From contig RHDP01000001.1 of assembly GCA_003725745.1 (NCBI GenBank), positions 3,425,001 to 3,489,000 of the forward strand: 64,000 nucleotides of DNA, written 5' to 3'. Positions 8,406-18,095 of the stretch are shown here, piece after piece (the stretch's first letter is position 1; each line of letters opens with the position of its first letter). Origin of the DNA: Streptomyces sp. I6. Lineage in GTDB: Bacteria; Actinomycetota; Actinomycetes; Streptomycetales; Streptomycetaceae. The position numbers and the translations under genes were made by a program. Below the pieces are notes generated by a model. It saw only the letters and a list, made by a program, of their open reading frames with translations, had not been told where the DNA came from and made no database searches.

Positions 8406-9903
8406 TTACTGCTTGCCGCAGTTCGAGGCCAGCTTCTGCTCCTCCTCCGAGAGGGTGGGGCCCGGAGAGGGAGACGCTGCGGTCGGCTTGGTCTGGGCGG
8501 ACTGGCTCGAGGGGTGACACCGGTCGTTCCACCGGCCTGGCCCTCGCCCGGCGGTGTGCTCGCGGCAAGGTCCGCGGCCGCTCGGCGCTCCTCGTCCTTC
8601 TTGCACACGGCGGCCTGCGCGCCGAGTTTCTCGATCTTGTCGCGGGCGTCGCCGAGGCTGCCCTCGGTGATGGTCTCCTCGACCTGCTTCTGCTGGTAGG
8701 GCGGCAGGTACTTGAGTTCGATCTCGGGGTGGTCCTTCTCCACCTTCGAGAGCGAGACCCAGGCCAGGTCCTGGCTGATGCCCCGGTACAGCGCGACATG
8801 GTCGTCGTTCGCGCCGACGTAGTACTGGGTCTGCGTCCAGCGGTACCCGCCGTAGAGACCGGCGCCGACGACTCCCAGCGCGAGAGCGATGAAGAAGGAT
8901 CTCTTCAGCCACTTCCGGCCGCGGCGCGGCTTGTCGAAGTCCTCGTCCGCGTAAGCGCCGTAGCCGCCCTCCGGCGGCATCCCGTCGTAGCCGACCTCGC
9001 TGCCGCTTCCGGGGGGCCGAAGCCGCCCGCCGAGGGCGGCGGGGCGGACCGCCCGAGGCCGGACGCGCGGCCGGCGGGGGTCTGCATCGCCCCTCCGTCG
9101 CCCAGCTGCGCCTGGTTCTCGGCGACCGCGCCGACGACGACCGGCATGTCGCTGAGCGCGCCGGCGAGGGTGTCGCCGGAGTCCGTGTCCAGCACGTCCG
9201 CGACGATGCACGTGATGTTGTCGGGGCCGCCGCCGCGCAGGGCGAGCTGGATCAGCTCCTGCACGGTCTCCTGCGGTCCCTGGTAGCTGGCGAGGGCGTC
9301 CTCCAGCGTCTGGTGGGACACCACCCCGGACAGCCCGTCGGAGCAGATCAGATAGCGGTCACCGGCCCGGACCTCTCGGATGGAGAGATCGGGCTCCACA
9401 TGGTCGCCGCTGCCGAGAGCCCGCATCAGCAGGGCCCGCTGCGGATGGGTGGTGGCCTCCTCCTCGGTGATCCGGCCCTCGTCGACCAGCCGCTGCACCC
9501 AGGTGTGGTCCTGGGTGATCTGGGTCAGCGCCCCGTCGCGGAGCAGATACGCACGGGAGTCGCCGACATGGACGAGACCGAGCCGCTGGCCGGTCCACAG
9601 CAGCGCGGTCAGCGTGGTGCCCATGCCCTCGAGCTGGGGGTCCTCCTCGACCATCACGCGCAGCTGCTCGTTCGCCCGCTGCACGGCGGAACCGAGCGAG
9701 GTGAGGATGTCCGAGCCGGGGATGTCGTCGTCGAGCTGGACGAGTGTGGAGATGACCTCCGAGGAGGCGACCTCGCCGGCCGCCTGGCCGCCCATGCCGT
9801 CGGCGATCGCGAGGAGACGCGGGCCGGCGTAGCCGGAGTCCTCGTTTCCCTCCCGGATCATGCCCTTGTGCGATCCGGCGGCGAAGCGCAGTGACAGACT
9901 CAT
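8406..9903 (-). CDS. pstP: PP2C-family Ser/Thr phosphatase with C-terminal membrane anchor (two frame breaks)
   Basis: About 499 residues after joining breaks near 9014 (run of six G on the plus strand) and 8512. The PP2C domain (about 5-240) has metal-site motifs REGNEDS, ADGMGG, HVGDSRAYLL, SDGLS and GGPDNIT. A Pro-rich linker leads to basic residues, one membrane helix (SFFIALALGVVGAGLYGGYRW) and an extracellular segment ending KLASNCGKQ. PstP-type phosphatases reverse the action of PknB and related kinases. The ATG at 9903 (MSLSLRFAAGSHKG) matches the family N-terminus; an upstream start at 9963 would add 20 residues. The gene lies between fhaB and the SEDS gene, 27 bases before the latter. 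Confidence 0.9.
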
Positions 9904-10062
9904 GCCCACCTGCCCTGTCGACGCTGCTTCGGGGTACAGCCGGTCTCGAGCCACACTGCCCACCCTCCGGTCGGGAGCCTGCCCCGGTCCCTCACCGGGA
10001 CCACTGCGGGGTCCTCCGTGCGGACCGCCGCGGCTCGCTCGCTCCGCTCGCTCATTGTCGTA

Positions 10063-10559
10063 CTACTTCCGCAGCTCGATGACGGTCTTGCCGATACGGA
10101 TCGGCGCGCCCGGCGGAATCGGTGTCGGAGTGGTGAGGCGGGTCCGGTCGAGATAGGTGCCGTTGGTGGACCCGAGGTCCTCGACGATCCACTGGCCGTC
10201 ACGGTCCGGGTAGATCCTGGCATGCCGGCTGGAGGCGTAGTCGTCGTCCAGCACGATGGTGGAGTCGTGCGCCCGGCCCAGCGTGATCGTCTGGCCCTGC
10301 AGCGCGACCGTGGTGCCGGTGAGGGAGCCCTCGGTCACGACCAGCTTCGTGGGCGCCCCCTGCGCTGGCGCTGCTGCGGAGGCGCGGCGGGCTGGCGGGC
10401 GGCCTGCTGCGGCCGCGCGTCGGCGCTGCGGCGGGACCCGCGCTGCGTGACGCGGGTACCGAACAGGTCGCTGCGGATGACCTGGACGGCCACGATGACG
10501 AACAGCCACAGAACGGCCAGGAAACCCAGCCGCATGACCGTCAGGGTCAGCTCTGACAT
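10063..10559 (-). CDS. fhaB: FHA-domain protein FhaB (one frame break)
   Basis: About 165 residues after joining a break near 10360, where a run of five G appears to lack one base. An N-terminal membrane helix (TVMRLGFLAVLWLFVIVAV) is followed by a basic Gln/Ala-rich linker and a C-terminal FHA domain (about 70-160) with the phosphothreonine-binding signature GRAHDSTIVL, SSRHARI and LGSTNGT. FhaB (FipA) binds phosphorylated partners of the pknB kinase system and links division to wall synthesis in mycobacteria. It starts 11 bases after the fhaA stop on the same strand. Confidence 0.9.
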
Positions 10560-10569
10560 TGCCCCCGCT

Positions 10570-11436
10570 TCACCCTTCGGCTTGCCGGTAAACGATGGTG
10601 GTGCTGCCCACGACGATCCGCGAGCCGTCGCGGAGCGTAGCGCGGGTGGTGTGCTGCCCGTCCACCACGATGCCGTTGGTGGACCCGAGATCCTGGATCG
10701 TCGAGGGCGTTCCGGTCCGGATCTCGCAGTGCCGGCGGGAGACGCCGGGGTCGTCGATCCGCACGTCGGCGTCGGTGCTGCGGCCCAGCACCATCGTCGG
10801 GCGGGAGATCTGGTGGCGGGTGCCGTTGATCTCGATCCAGCGGCGCACCTGGGCGCCCGGTGCCGGACCGGACGCCGTCGGACGCCCGCCGGGGGCTGCT
10901 CCCTGGCCGGGCCTGCCACCGCCGGGCGGCGGGGCGGACGGCATGGGAGGCGCACCGGCGGGAGGGTAGCCGTAGCCGCCGCGCTGGGGCCCCTGCGGGG
11001 CGCCCGTGTGACCCGCTCCCGCTCCCGGTCCCGCGGGTGCGGGGCCGGGTGACTGTGACGTACTCGACGCCAGGGTGCGGCTGCGCACCCGGTAGAGACC
11101 GGTGTCGAGGTCGTCGGCCTTCTCCAGATGGACCTTGATCGGGCCCATGAAGGTGTAGCGCTGCTGCTTGGCGTAGTCCCGGACCAGGCCCGAGAGCTCG
11201 TCGCCGAGCTGGCCGGAGTAGGGGCTGAGACGCTCGTAGTCGGGTGCGCTCAGCTCCACGATGAAGTCGTTGGGGACGACCGTGCGGTCCCGGTTCCAGA
11301 TGGTCGCGTTGTTGTCGCACTCGCGCTGGAGGGCGCCCGCGATCTCGACCGGCTGGACCTCGGACTTGAAGACCTTGGCGAAGGTGCCGTTGACCAGGCC
11401 TTCGAGCCTCTGCTCGAAACGCTTCAGAACTCCCAT
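10570..11436 (-). CDS. fhaA: FHA-domain protein FhaA (DUF3662 + FHA)
   Basis: A 288-residue cytoplasmic protein. The N-terminal DUF3662 domain (about 1-120, starting MGVLKRFEQRLEGLVNGTF) is followed by a Pro/Gly-rich linker (about 125-190) and a C-terminal FHA domain with GRSTDADVRI, SRRHCEI and LGSTNG. FhaA homologues bind phosphorylated MviN/MurJ and so regulate lipid II export. The start is supported by a near-perfect ribosome site (GGAGGAGGTG) upstream of the ATG. It is the first gene of the operon that ends with pknB. Confidence 0.95.
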   Translation of the reverse strand: MGVLKRFEQRLEGLVNGTFAKVFKSEVQPVEIAGALQRECDNNATIWNRDRTVVPNDFIVELSAPDYERLSPYSGQLGDELSGLVRDYAKQQRYTFMGPIKVHLEKADDLDTGLYRVRSRTLASSTSQSPGPAPAGPGAGAGHTGAPQGPQRGGYGYPPAGAPPMPSAPPPGGGRPGQGAAPGGRPTASGPAPGAQVRRWIEINGTRHQISRPTMVLGRSTDADVRIDDPGVSRRHCEIRTGTPSTIQDLGSTNGIVVDGQHTTRATLRDGSRIVVGSTTIVYRQAEG

Positions 11437-11891
11437 GTGGCACCTCCTCCGTCGGTGTCGTCCTGGTACTGCTTACTGATCGTATCCACGCGTCGGGAAA
11501 TCGGCTGGTTCCCCTTGTCTGCCCCGTCGATGAGTGTCACCTCTCACACGGATCGTAGAGGCGGCCTGCTGCCAGTGTCCCGCACCCGGGGTGCGCCCCG
11601 GGGGAGCGGGGGAGGGTGCACCCGGGAGGAGTGCCGGCGGCCGCGCCGCGTTGTCCGGCCCGTCCCTCTCCGGTTGTCCGTGTCCTCGCCATGCAGCCCT
11701 GCCTCCTCATCCTTTCCTTCTTCTCCACGGGTCCCGCCTCCGGTGCCGCCTCCGGTGCGGGTGCCGGTGCGGGTGCCGGTGCTCCCGCTCCGGGCGCTCC
11801 CGCCGCGCTGCCCCGTCGACGCCGCCGGGGGCCGCGAGGGTGCCCGTTCTGCGGCTCCGCCGGAGGACTCCCGGCGAAGAACCCTGCCGAC

Positions 11892-11921
11892 GGCCACGGC
11901 CACGGCCACGGCCACGGCCAC
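11892..11921 (+). repeat. GGCCAC hexanucleotide tandem repeat, five copies
   Basis: Five exact copies of GGCCAC in a row, followed by GGCTCC-type degenerate copies. It lies in the non-coding stretch between fhaA and tRNA-Leu. A six-base unit can expand without changing frame, but no supported gene covers it. Confidence 0.8.
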
Positions 11922-12075
11922 GGCTCCGGCTCCGGAACCGGAACCGTGGTCCCGGCGCCGACCGGCGCCGTGGTGCCGCCGCAGCAGCGCCGCCGGGCCC
12001 GACCGTGGTGCGAAGCGTGCCCGGCAGGCGTCTGCTCTCTTCCTCCGCCGCCGGGAGCCCCCCGAAACAACGGAT

Positions 12076-12105
12076 GTGAATCCACCCTCCGCAGCGTGCT
12101 AATCT
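12076..12105 (+). promoter_or_regulatory. Possible tRNA-Leu promoter
   Basis: A -10-like TAATCT (12100-12105) stands out in local G+C-rich DNA, with a weak -35-like GTGAAT (12076-12081) 18 bases upstream. Transcription from here would start about 55 bases before the mature tRNA. Only the -10 is convincing. Confidence 0.35.
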
Positions 12106-12165
12106 TCTGCATGTCGCCGGGCGCTCGCACCGAACGAGTGGGAGACACGGCGACAACACCCAAAT

Positions 12166-12251
12166 GCGCGGGTGGCGGAATAGGCAGACGCGCTGGATTC
12201 AGGTTCCAGTGCCCGCAAGGGCGTGGGGGTTCAACTCCCCCTCGCGCACCA
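12166..12251 (+). tRNA. tRNA-Leu (anticodon CAG)
   Basis: The sequence folds as a class II tRNA: acceptor stem GCGCGGG pairs with CTCGCGC (one G-T pair), D-arm GGCGGAATAGGCAGACGC, anticodon stem CTGGA/TCCAG around loop TTCAGGT with anticodon CAG, a long variable arm (TGCCCGCAAGGGCG), and T-arm GGGGGTTCAACTCCCCC. The discriminator A is at 12248 and the CCA end is encoded (12249-12251). It reads CUG, the most used leucine codon in Streptomyces. It is not bldA, which reads UUA. Confidence 0.97.
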
Positions 12252-12293
12252 CCAGGAGACATCGACATTCGGTGCTTCCGAGCAGTGATGGTA

Positions 12294-12331
12294 CGGCTCT
12301 CATCGTGATCACGATGAGAGCCGTTCTTTTT
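12294..12331 (+). terminator. Rho-independent terminator after tRNA-Leu
   Basis: A perfect self-complementary 30-base sequence (12294-12323, arms beginning CGGCTCTCATCGTGA) is followed at once by TTCTTTTT. This is a textbook intrinsic terminator 43 bases after the tRNA, and unusually T-rich for this genome. Confidence 0.93.
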
Positions 12332-12721
12332 GGGCTCCCGGACGGGGACCGGTGGTGGTGGCGGGTGGCGGTGTGCGTCGGATGGGATGGTGGCAGCCAG
12401 CGGTCGATCTTGCGTGACCCGGGCTGCGACAGCAGGATTTCGGTCTCTGACCAGGACGGGGAGATCGCTGCGGTGACCATCGCATGGGCGGCGCCCGGCG
12501 GGCGCTCCCGGTGCACCGCCCGCTGCGGTTCCTCGAGCTTCGTCTGCCCCCGCGATCCCGGCGTGCGCCGTGCCGCATCGAACTCGTGGCGAGGTCCATG
12601 CGGAGGCCGGTGGCGGCGGCAACGGCCGAGGCGGTTTTCCACAGGGGGAGACGGCGGACCTGTCCGGCGGTACGGTCGTGGCCACTTGATGTTGCACGAC
12701 AGCGGGGGAGGCGGTCACGCC
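12332..12721. other. Gene-free leader between tRNA terminator and DUF2252 gene
   Basis: About 390 bases with no supported gene. The right end holds the strong ribosome site GGGGGAGG (about 12700-12707) of the DUF2252 gene. No integrase or repeated tRNA end is visible, so the tRNA does not mark an inserted element here. Confidence 0.5.
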
Positions 12722-14160
12722 ATGAGTGGGGCCGAGGCGGTGGCGTACCGGCGGACGGCGTCGGAGGAGGCGCGCATACCGGAGGTCGAGGGGTTCGCCC
12801 GCCGGGTGCCGGGCGGTGTGCCGGACTTCCCCAAGCGGGACGGCAAGGCTCTGCGCCGGCAGGTGCCGCGTTCCTCCCATGACGCGATGGTGCTTGCCGA
12901 GGGTCGTCCCGATGCGGTGCAGGCCGTGGAGGAGTCCAGCCGGGGCCGGGTCCCCGAGCTCACACCGATCCGTGTGGGCAGGATGACGGCCGCCCCGTTC
13001 GCCTTTCTGCGCGGCTCCGCCGGGCTGATGGCCCACGACCTGGCGGGCACGCCGGTCACGGGCATCGCGGCGCAGATCTGCGGCGACGCGCACGCCGCCA
13101 ACTTCGGTCTGTACGGTGATGCGCGCGGCAGTCTCGTGATCGACCTCAACGACTTCGACGAGACCGCTGTGGGCCCGTGGGAGTGGGACCTCAAGCGGCT
13201 GGCCACCTCCCTCGTGCTCGCCGGCCGCGAGGCGGGCGCCGGCGAGGACGTGTGCCGCAAGGCCGCGTTCGACGTGGCCGGCTCGTACCGGCGCACCATG
13301 CGGTTGCTGGCCAAACTCCCGGTGCTGGAGGCGTGGAACGCCATCGCGGACGAGGAGCTCGTCTCGCACGCCGACGCACGTGACCTCGTCGGCACGCTGG
13401 AGCGGGTCTCGGAGAAGGCCAAGAACAACACGAGCGCGCGTTTCGCCGCCAAGTCGACCGAGGAGTCCGACGACGGGGCCGCCGTTTCGTGGACGCCCCG
13501 CCGGTGCTGCGCCGGGTCTCCGATGCGGAGGCCGCGGCGGTCGCCACGTCCCTCGCAGGGTATCTGGATACCGTCTCGGAGGACCGCCTGCCGCTGCTCG
13601 CGCGGTATGCGATCCACGATGTGGCGTTCCGGGTCGTCGGCACCGGCAGCGTGGGGACCCGGTCGTATGTGGTGCTGCTGCTGGACCACAGGGGAGAGCC
13701 GCTCGTGCTCCAGGTGAAGGAGGCCCGCCCCTCCGTACTGATGCCCCATCTGCCCGCGGCCGGCTTCGAGACCGCCGACGTCCCGCACGAAGGGCGTCGT
13801 GTGGTGATGGGGCAGAAGCGGATGCAGGTGGTCAGCGACAACCTGCTGGGCTGGGCGACGGTGGAGGGCAGGCCCTTCCAGGTGCGGCAGTTCCGCAACC
13901 GGAAGGGCAGCGTGGATCCGGCCGCCCTCGCGGCCGACGAGGTGGACGACTACGCCCGTATGACGGGTGCGCTGCTGGCCAGGGCGCACGCGCACAGTGT
14001 CGATCCCCGGCTGGTCGCCGGCTACTGCGGGAAGAGCGAGGAACTGGACGAGGCGGTGGCCGGCTTCGCCGTCGTCTACGCCGACCGGACCGAGGCCGAT
14101 CACGCCGATCTGGTCGCCGCGGTCCGCAGCGGCCGGATAGCCGCCGAGCTCGGGGTGTGA
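12722..14160 (+). CDS. DUF2252 family protein (one frame break)
   Basis: About 479 residues after joining a break near 13470 in a run of four G (frame 2 to 1); the corrected join reads DDGGRRFVDAPPVL. DUF2252 proteins are distant relatives of kinase-like phosphotransferases and are common in actinobacteria; their reaction is not established. Conserved features here include QICGDAHAANFGLYG, DLNDFDET and PWEWDLKRL, resembling the HGDxHxxN and D metal sites of aminoglycoside-phosphotransferase folds. The ATG follows a strong ribosome site (GGGGGAGG). It stands alone between a tRNA terminator and the J-domain gene. Confidence 0.88.
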
Positions 14161-14218
14161 CGGAGGCATTGTCCGTCCGCACCCCTGGTCGGCCGGTGCT
14201 CTGCCATACGCTGGGCGG

Positions 14219-15186
14219 GTGACTCAGGACGCTCCCGGGGCCCGGCCACCCGGAACGAGGACGAGCAGGACGGCCACCCCGTGGACGATCGGAATGCGCA
14301 GAGCGCTCGCACGGCGCAGGACGAGCCCGGCGCGGACACGCCTGGCGCGGACACGTCTGGCGCGGACAGGTCTGGCGCGGACGAGGGGGGCGACGGCTCC
14401 GCTGAGGATTCCGTGCGTTCCGCGGCCCGGCTGGAGAAGGCCGTGCGCGCCGCCGAGCAGGCCCTGATCGAGTTCGAGATCGCGGTCGAGACCTTCCGGG
14501 TCGAGGTGGAGAACTTCTCCCGGCTGCACCACCAGAAGCTCGGCCCTATGTACTCGCGTCTGGACGAGCTCGACGCGCTCATCGCCGAGGCCCGGGCCGC
14601 CCGCAGTGGCGACCCCGAGGACCAGCGCAAGGCCCGGGAGGCCCGGGCCGCGGTGATGCCGATGCCCGGTGTCGAGGAGCTTTTTCATGGCTGGATCGAC
14701 TCCGAGGGCCTGTCCGCCGAGGCGGCGGCCATGCTCACGGACCGGCCCGTGCAGCCTCCCAAGCGGGTGCGGCCCACGGACGAGGCCCGCAGGCTCTACC
14801 GCGAGCTTGCCCGCAGGGCCCACCCGGACCTCGCTCAGGAGGACACCGAGCGCGCCCGCCGGGAGGCTTTCATCACCCGGGTCAACGCCGCATACGGGCG
14901 AGGTGACGAGGAGTTGCTGCGGGAGCTGACCCGGGAGTGGGAGGCGGGCCCCGCACCGGCGGAGGCGCGACTGGGGGAGACCGAGGAACTCTACGCCCGC
15001 TTGGAATGGCTCGCGCGGCGCAAGGAACTTCTGTCCGTGGTCGCGCAGGACCTGGAGGAGAGCGCGATCGGTGCGATGCTGCGGATGGCGCCCGACGACC
15101 CCGACCGGCTGCTCGAAGACATCGCGGAGCAGCTGCTGACCCAGGTCGCGGAGCGAGAGTCCGAGCTGGCCGCCCTGGTGCAGTAG
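14219..15186 (+). CDS. J-domain (DnaJ-like) protein (probable frame break near N-terminus)
   Basis: About 322 residues if a break near 14237 (run of four G) is joined; the safe part starts at 14281. The protein has an acidic N-terminus with GADT repeats (PGADTPGADTSGADRSG), a coiled-coil-like helical region, then a central J-like domain with RRLYRELARRAHPDLAQ (HPD motif) and a helical C-terminus. HPD motifs stimulate Hsp70 ATPase, but Gly/Phe and zinc-finger regions of true DnaJ are missing, so the role is open. A -10-like TACGCT at 14207-14212 lies six bases before the GTG at 14219 and no ribosome site is seen, which suggests a leaderless message. Confidence 0.75.
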
Positions 15187-15275
15187 GTTTTCGGCAGAGA
15201 TGCCCAGTCGCCCACGCCCGCACGTGCGGCGAACGTGAGCCGGTACGAGTCCAGGTACGAGAGAAGGCCAGAACC

Positions 15276-15620
15276 ATGAACTTCGCCCCGCTGCCCTCGG
15301 TGGACGCCGCTTCCGTGCCCGTCGGCGGTCTGGTGCTCGACGTCCGGGAGGACGACGAGTGGGCGGCCGGCCATGTCGAGGGCGCGCTGCACATCCCGAT
15401 CAGCGACTTCGTGGCCCGCTTCGGCGAGGTCACCGAAGCCGTGGCCGACGGCCGCCGCGCCTATGTGATGTGCCGGGTGGGAGGCCGGTCCGCGCAGGTC
15501 ACCCAGTATCTGGTGCAGCAGGGCATCGACGCCGTGAACATCGACGGCGGTATGCAGGCCTGGGACGCCGCCGGGCGTCCGATGGTCACCGACAACGGAA
15601 GCGCCGCCTTCGTCCTGTAG
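15276..15620 (+). CDS. Rhodanese-like domain protein
   Basis: A 114-residue single rhodanese domain. The active-site loop is CRVGGRS with Cys66, and the cluster LDVREDDEWAAGHVEGALHIP is the usual N-terminal rhodanese signature. Such proteins carry persulfide sulfur for cyanide detoxification, cofactor sulfuration or redox roles. The ATG at 15276 follows GAGAAGG (15260-15266) and gives the family length; longer readings would run back through the J-domain gene. Confidence 0.93.
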   Translation: MNFAPLPSVDAASVPVGGLVLDVREDDEWAAGHVEGALHIPISDFVARFGEVTEAVADGRRAYVMCRVGGRSAQVTQYLVQQGIDAVNIDGGMQAWDAAGRPMVTDNGSAAFVL

Positions 15621-15763
15621 GCGGCGGTCCCGGAGGCGAACCGTACCGCCGCATGCCCGGCGCGCGTCTTGTCGCGTGCGCCGCGCAGGGCCGTCGAGTC
15701 CGGCCATGCCCGGTCTGCCCGATGCCTCCCGAGGCACTGCCCGCGGTCCGGCGGGCGGTGCCG

Positions 15764-16920
15764 TCAGCCGAGCGGGTGCGACGCGAGCAGCTCTCCCAGG
15801 GCCTCCTCGTGAGCCGCGGCCGGCCCGAGGCAGAGCTCCAGTTGTTTGGCCCACGCGTGGTACCGGTGCAGCGCGTAGTCGGTGTCCGCGCCGAAGCCGC
15901 CGTGCAGATGCTGTGCTGTCTGGACGACCCGGCGCACACCCTCGGACGCCCAGATCTTCGCTACCGCCACATCACCGGACACGGGCAGCGGGCCGCCCAC
16001 CGATCCGTTCCGGCCGGCGGGGCACCGAGCCGCCACGCCGCCTGCCAGAGGGTCGCCTCCATCGCGCGCAGATCGATGTACCGGTCGGCGGCCTGTACGG
16101 CCACCGCCTGGAAGGTGGCGATGGGGAAGCCGAACTGCTCACGCTTGCCGGTGTACTCGCCGGTCATGGACAGCACCTGTTCGCCCAGGCCGAGGGCCAG
16201 GGCGCAGGTGCCGGTGGTGAGAAGGTCGCGAAGCCAGTTCCACGAGCCCTCGGTATCGATCACGTCGCCGCCGTCGACACGCACGCCGTCGAGCCGGACT
16301 TCGGCGAGGAGCTCTCCGCTGGTGGAGATCTGCCCGGCGAGTGACAGCCCGTCCCGGATCCGGGGAACGAGAGCGATCACGGCTCGGCCGTCTGCGGCGT
16401 GCGCGGGCACGGCGATCAGATCCGCACACTGCGCCCAGGGTACGGCGGTCTGGACACCGTCGAGGAGCCAGGCGTCGTCGCCGGGAGCACGGTGGGCGGC
16501 GACGGCGAGCTCGGCAGGGTCATGGCCGGTGCGTCCGCTGGTGGCGGCCGTCAGTACGACCTCACCGCGGCCGACCCGCGGCAGGAGCCGCGAGGCGCAC
16601 TCGGAGCCGCCGAAGTGCCGGACGGCCGCCGCGACCGCGCCCGTCTCCAGCAGCGGCACCCGCGCCAGCACTCTCGCCGATTCCCGCAGCACCAGGCAGA
16701 GGGCGACGGGGTCCAGGCCGGCACCGCCGTGCTCGGGGCCGAGCACCAGGCTCAGCAGGTCGGCGGCGGCCAGCCGGGCCCAGAGCGCCCGGTCGATGTC
16801 GTCCGCCACGGCACCGGCGGTAAGGGCAGGGCTCGGTACCGCGTCGGGCACGACGCCCGAGAAAACCGCCCTGGCCGCCTCGACGGCCGCTTGCTGCTCC
16901 TCGGTGAAGGTGAAGTCCAC
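15764..16920 (-). CDS. Acyl-CoA dehydrogenase family protein (one frame break)
   Basis: About 385 residues after joining a break near 16010. The fold is that of acyl-CoA dehydrogenases: N-terminal helical part (FTFTEEQQAAVEAARAV), central beta domain, and C-terminal part with GKREQFGFPIATFQAVA and the flavin-site segment HLHGGFGADTDYALHRY. The usual catalytic Glu position is not clear, so it could be a nitroalkane-oxidase-like or steroid/cholate-type paralogue. It lies downstream of paaE on the same strand but 122 bases away with its own operator-like palindrome (16995-17007), so it is probably a separate unit. Confidence 0.85.
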
Positions 16921-16994
16921 AGCCCAGTCCCTCCCGTGCACCGGATCGGCCGACGGCCTCGTCGTCCGCCCTCCGGAGTTCCCCACCGGATATC

Positions 16995-17007
16995 TGACGG
17001 ATCGTCA
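16995..17007 (-). promoter_or_regulatory. Operator-like palindrome upstream of acyl-CoA dehydrogenase gene
   Basis: TGACG-GAT-CGTCA is a perfect inverted repeat 75 bases before the GTG start of the dehydrogenase gene. Symmetry extends outwards with one slip (TC before, AGA after). It is the style of site bound by TetR-family regulators of acyl-CoA genes; no regulator gene is adjacent. Confidence 0.5.
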
Positions 17008-17042
17008 AGATAGGGCAGGAGCGCGGGGAAGGGAATGGTGCG

Positions 17043-18095
17043 TCAGCGGTCGAAGTCCAGCTCCACTTCCGAGGTGAGCGGATGGGACTGGCAGGCCAGC
17101 ACATAGCCGGCTTCCGTCTCCTCCTGCTCCAGTGCGAAGTTGCGGTCCATCCGGACCTCGCCCGACACCAGGAACGCCCTGCATGTCCCGCACACCCCGC
17201 CCTTGCAGGCGTACGGGGCGTCGGAGCGGGCGCGCAGCACCGTGTCCAGCAGCGACTCGCCCTCCTCCACCGGCCAGGAACCGGAGCGGCCGTCCAGCGT
17301 CGCCGTCAGCCTGCTGTGCGCCGGCGCTGCGACGGGAGCCGGCGCGGGCACGTCGTCGACATGGAAGATCTCCTCGTGGATACGGCTACGCTCGACCCCC
17401 AGCCCCCGCAGGGCCCGTTCGGCTCCCTGCACCAGTCCGTACGGCCCGCACAGGAACCAGCCGTCCACCTCCGGCACATCGAGCAGCGCCGGCAGCAGAT
17501 CCGTCAGCCGCGCCTCGTCGAGCCGGCCCGAGGGCAGCCCCGTCTGCTGCTCCTCCCGGGAGAGCACCGTCACCAGCTGAAAGCGGTCCGGGTAGCGGTC
17601 CTTGAGGTCGGCCACATCCTCCAGGAACATCGTCGACGCCGCCGTACGATCGCTGCGGACCAGACAGAACCGGGCCTCCGGCTCCCTCGCCAGTAGCGTC
17701 GCCGCGATCGACAGCACCGGGGTGATGCCGCTGCCGCCGACCACGGCCGCGAAGCGCCCGGCGCGCGGCTCCAGGACGAACCGGCCGGTCGGCCGCATGA
17801 CCTCGAGCGTGTCGCCGGCCGACAGCTCCTTGAGGGCGTAGCTCGAGAACTCGCCGCCGTCGACCAGCCTGATGCCCACCCGCAGCGCGCCTTCCTCCCC
17901 GGCCTGGGCGGCCGGGGAGCAGATCGAGTAGGTGCGGCGGATCTCCTCGCCGTGCGCCCCCGTGCGGCGCACGGCGATGTGCTGACCCGGTGTGTGACGG
18001 AAGGCCTCACGGAGCCCGGCGGGCACCGTGAGGGTCACGGCCACGGAATCGTCCGTCAGCCGCTCGACCTCGCTGACCCGGAGCGGATGGAACAT
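17043..18095 (-). CDS. paaE: 1,2-phenylacetyl-CoA epoxidase reductase subunit PaaE
   Basis: A 350-residue reductase. The N-terminal FAD and NAD(P) ferredoxin-reductase part (about 1-235) has RRTYSICSP and GGSGITPVLS. The C-terminal plant-type 2Fe-2S ferredoxin has the cluster Cys set CKGGVCGTC plus a distal Cys in YVLACQSHP. PaaE passes electrons from NADPH to the di-iron oxygenase PaaA of the phenylacetyl-CoA epoxidase. It starts directly after the paaD stop in the order paaABCDE. Confidence 0.95.
   Translation of the reverse strand: MFHPLRVSEVERLTDDSVAVTLTVPAGLREAFRHTPGQHIAVRRTGAHGEEIRRTYSICSPAAQAGEEGALRVGIRLVDGGEFSSYALKELSAGDTLEVMRPTGRFVLEPRAGRFAAVVGGSGITPVLSIAATLLAREPEARFCLVRSDRTAASTMFLEDVADLKDRYPDRFQLVTVLSREEQQTGLPSGRLDEARLTDLLPALLDVPEVDGWFLCGPYGLVQGAERALRGLGVERSRIHEEIFHVDDVPAPAPVAAPAHSRLTATLDGRSGSWPVEEGESLLDTVLRARSDAPYACKGGVCGTCRAFLVSGEVRMDRNFALEQEETEAGYVLACQSHPLTSEVELDFDR

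Larger units (their letters stand above)
11437..12165. other. Gene-poor region upstream of fhaA and tRNA-Leu
   Basis: A 729-base stretch. Long open frames exist on both strands, but their products are low-complexity (Gly/Ala/His or Ala/Val runs) and overlap the tRNA or each other, so I call no gene. It holds two short tandem repeats: a 12-base GGTGCGGGTGCC unit near 11754-11780 and the GGCCAC array at 11892-11921. The fhaA leader (ribosome site at about 11441-11450) occupies the left end. Confidence 0.5.

Noticed and set aside
12166..12251. bldA (developmental tRNA-Leu UAA)
   Set aside because: The anticodon read from the sequence is CAG.
11616..12308. Plus-strand open frame with His-Gly and Gly-Ala repeats upstream of and across the tRNA
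   Set aside because: It runs through the mature tRNA-Leu, is low-complexity, and has no recognisable domain or ribosome site. It is an effect of high G+C.
12199..12642. Minus-strand open frame next to the tRNA, considered as an integrase remnant
   Set aside because: No integrase motif, overlaps the tRNA 3' end and the terminator, and no duplicated tRNA end is present.
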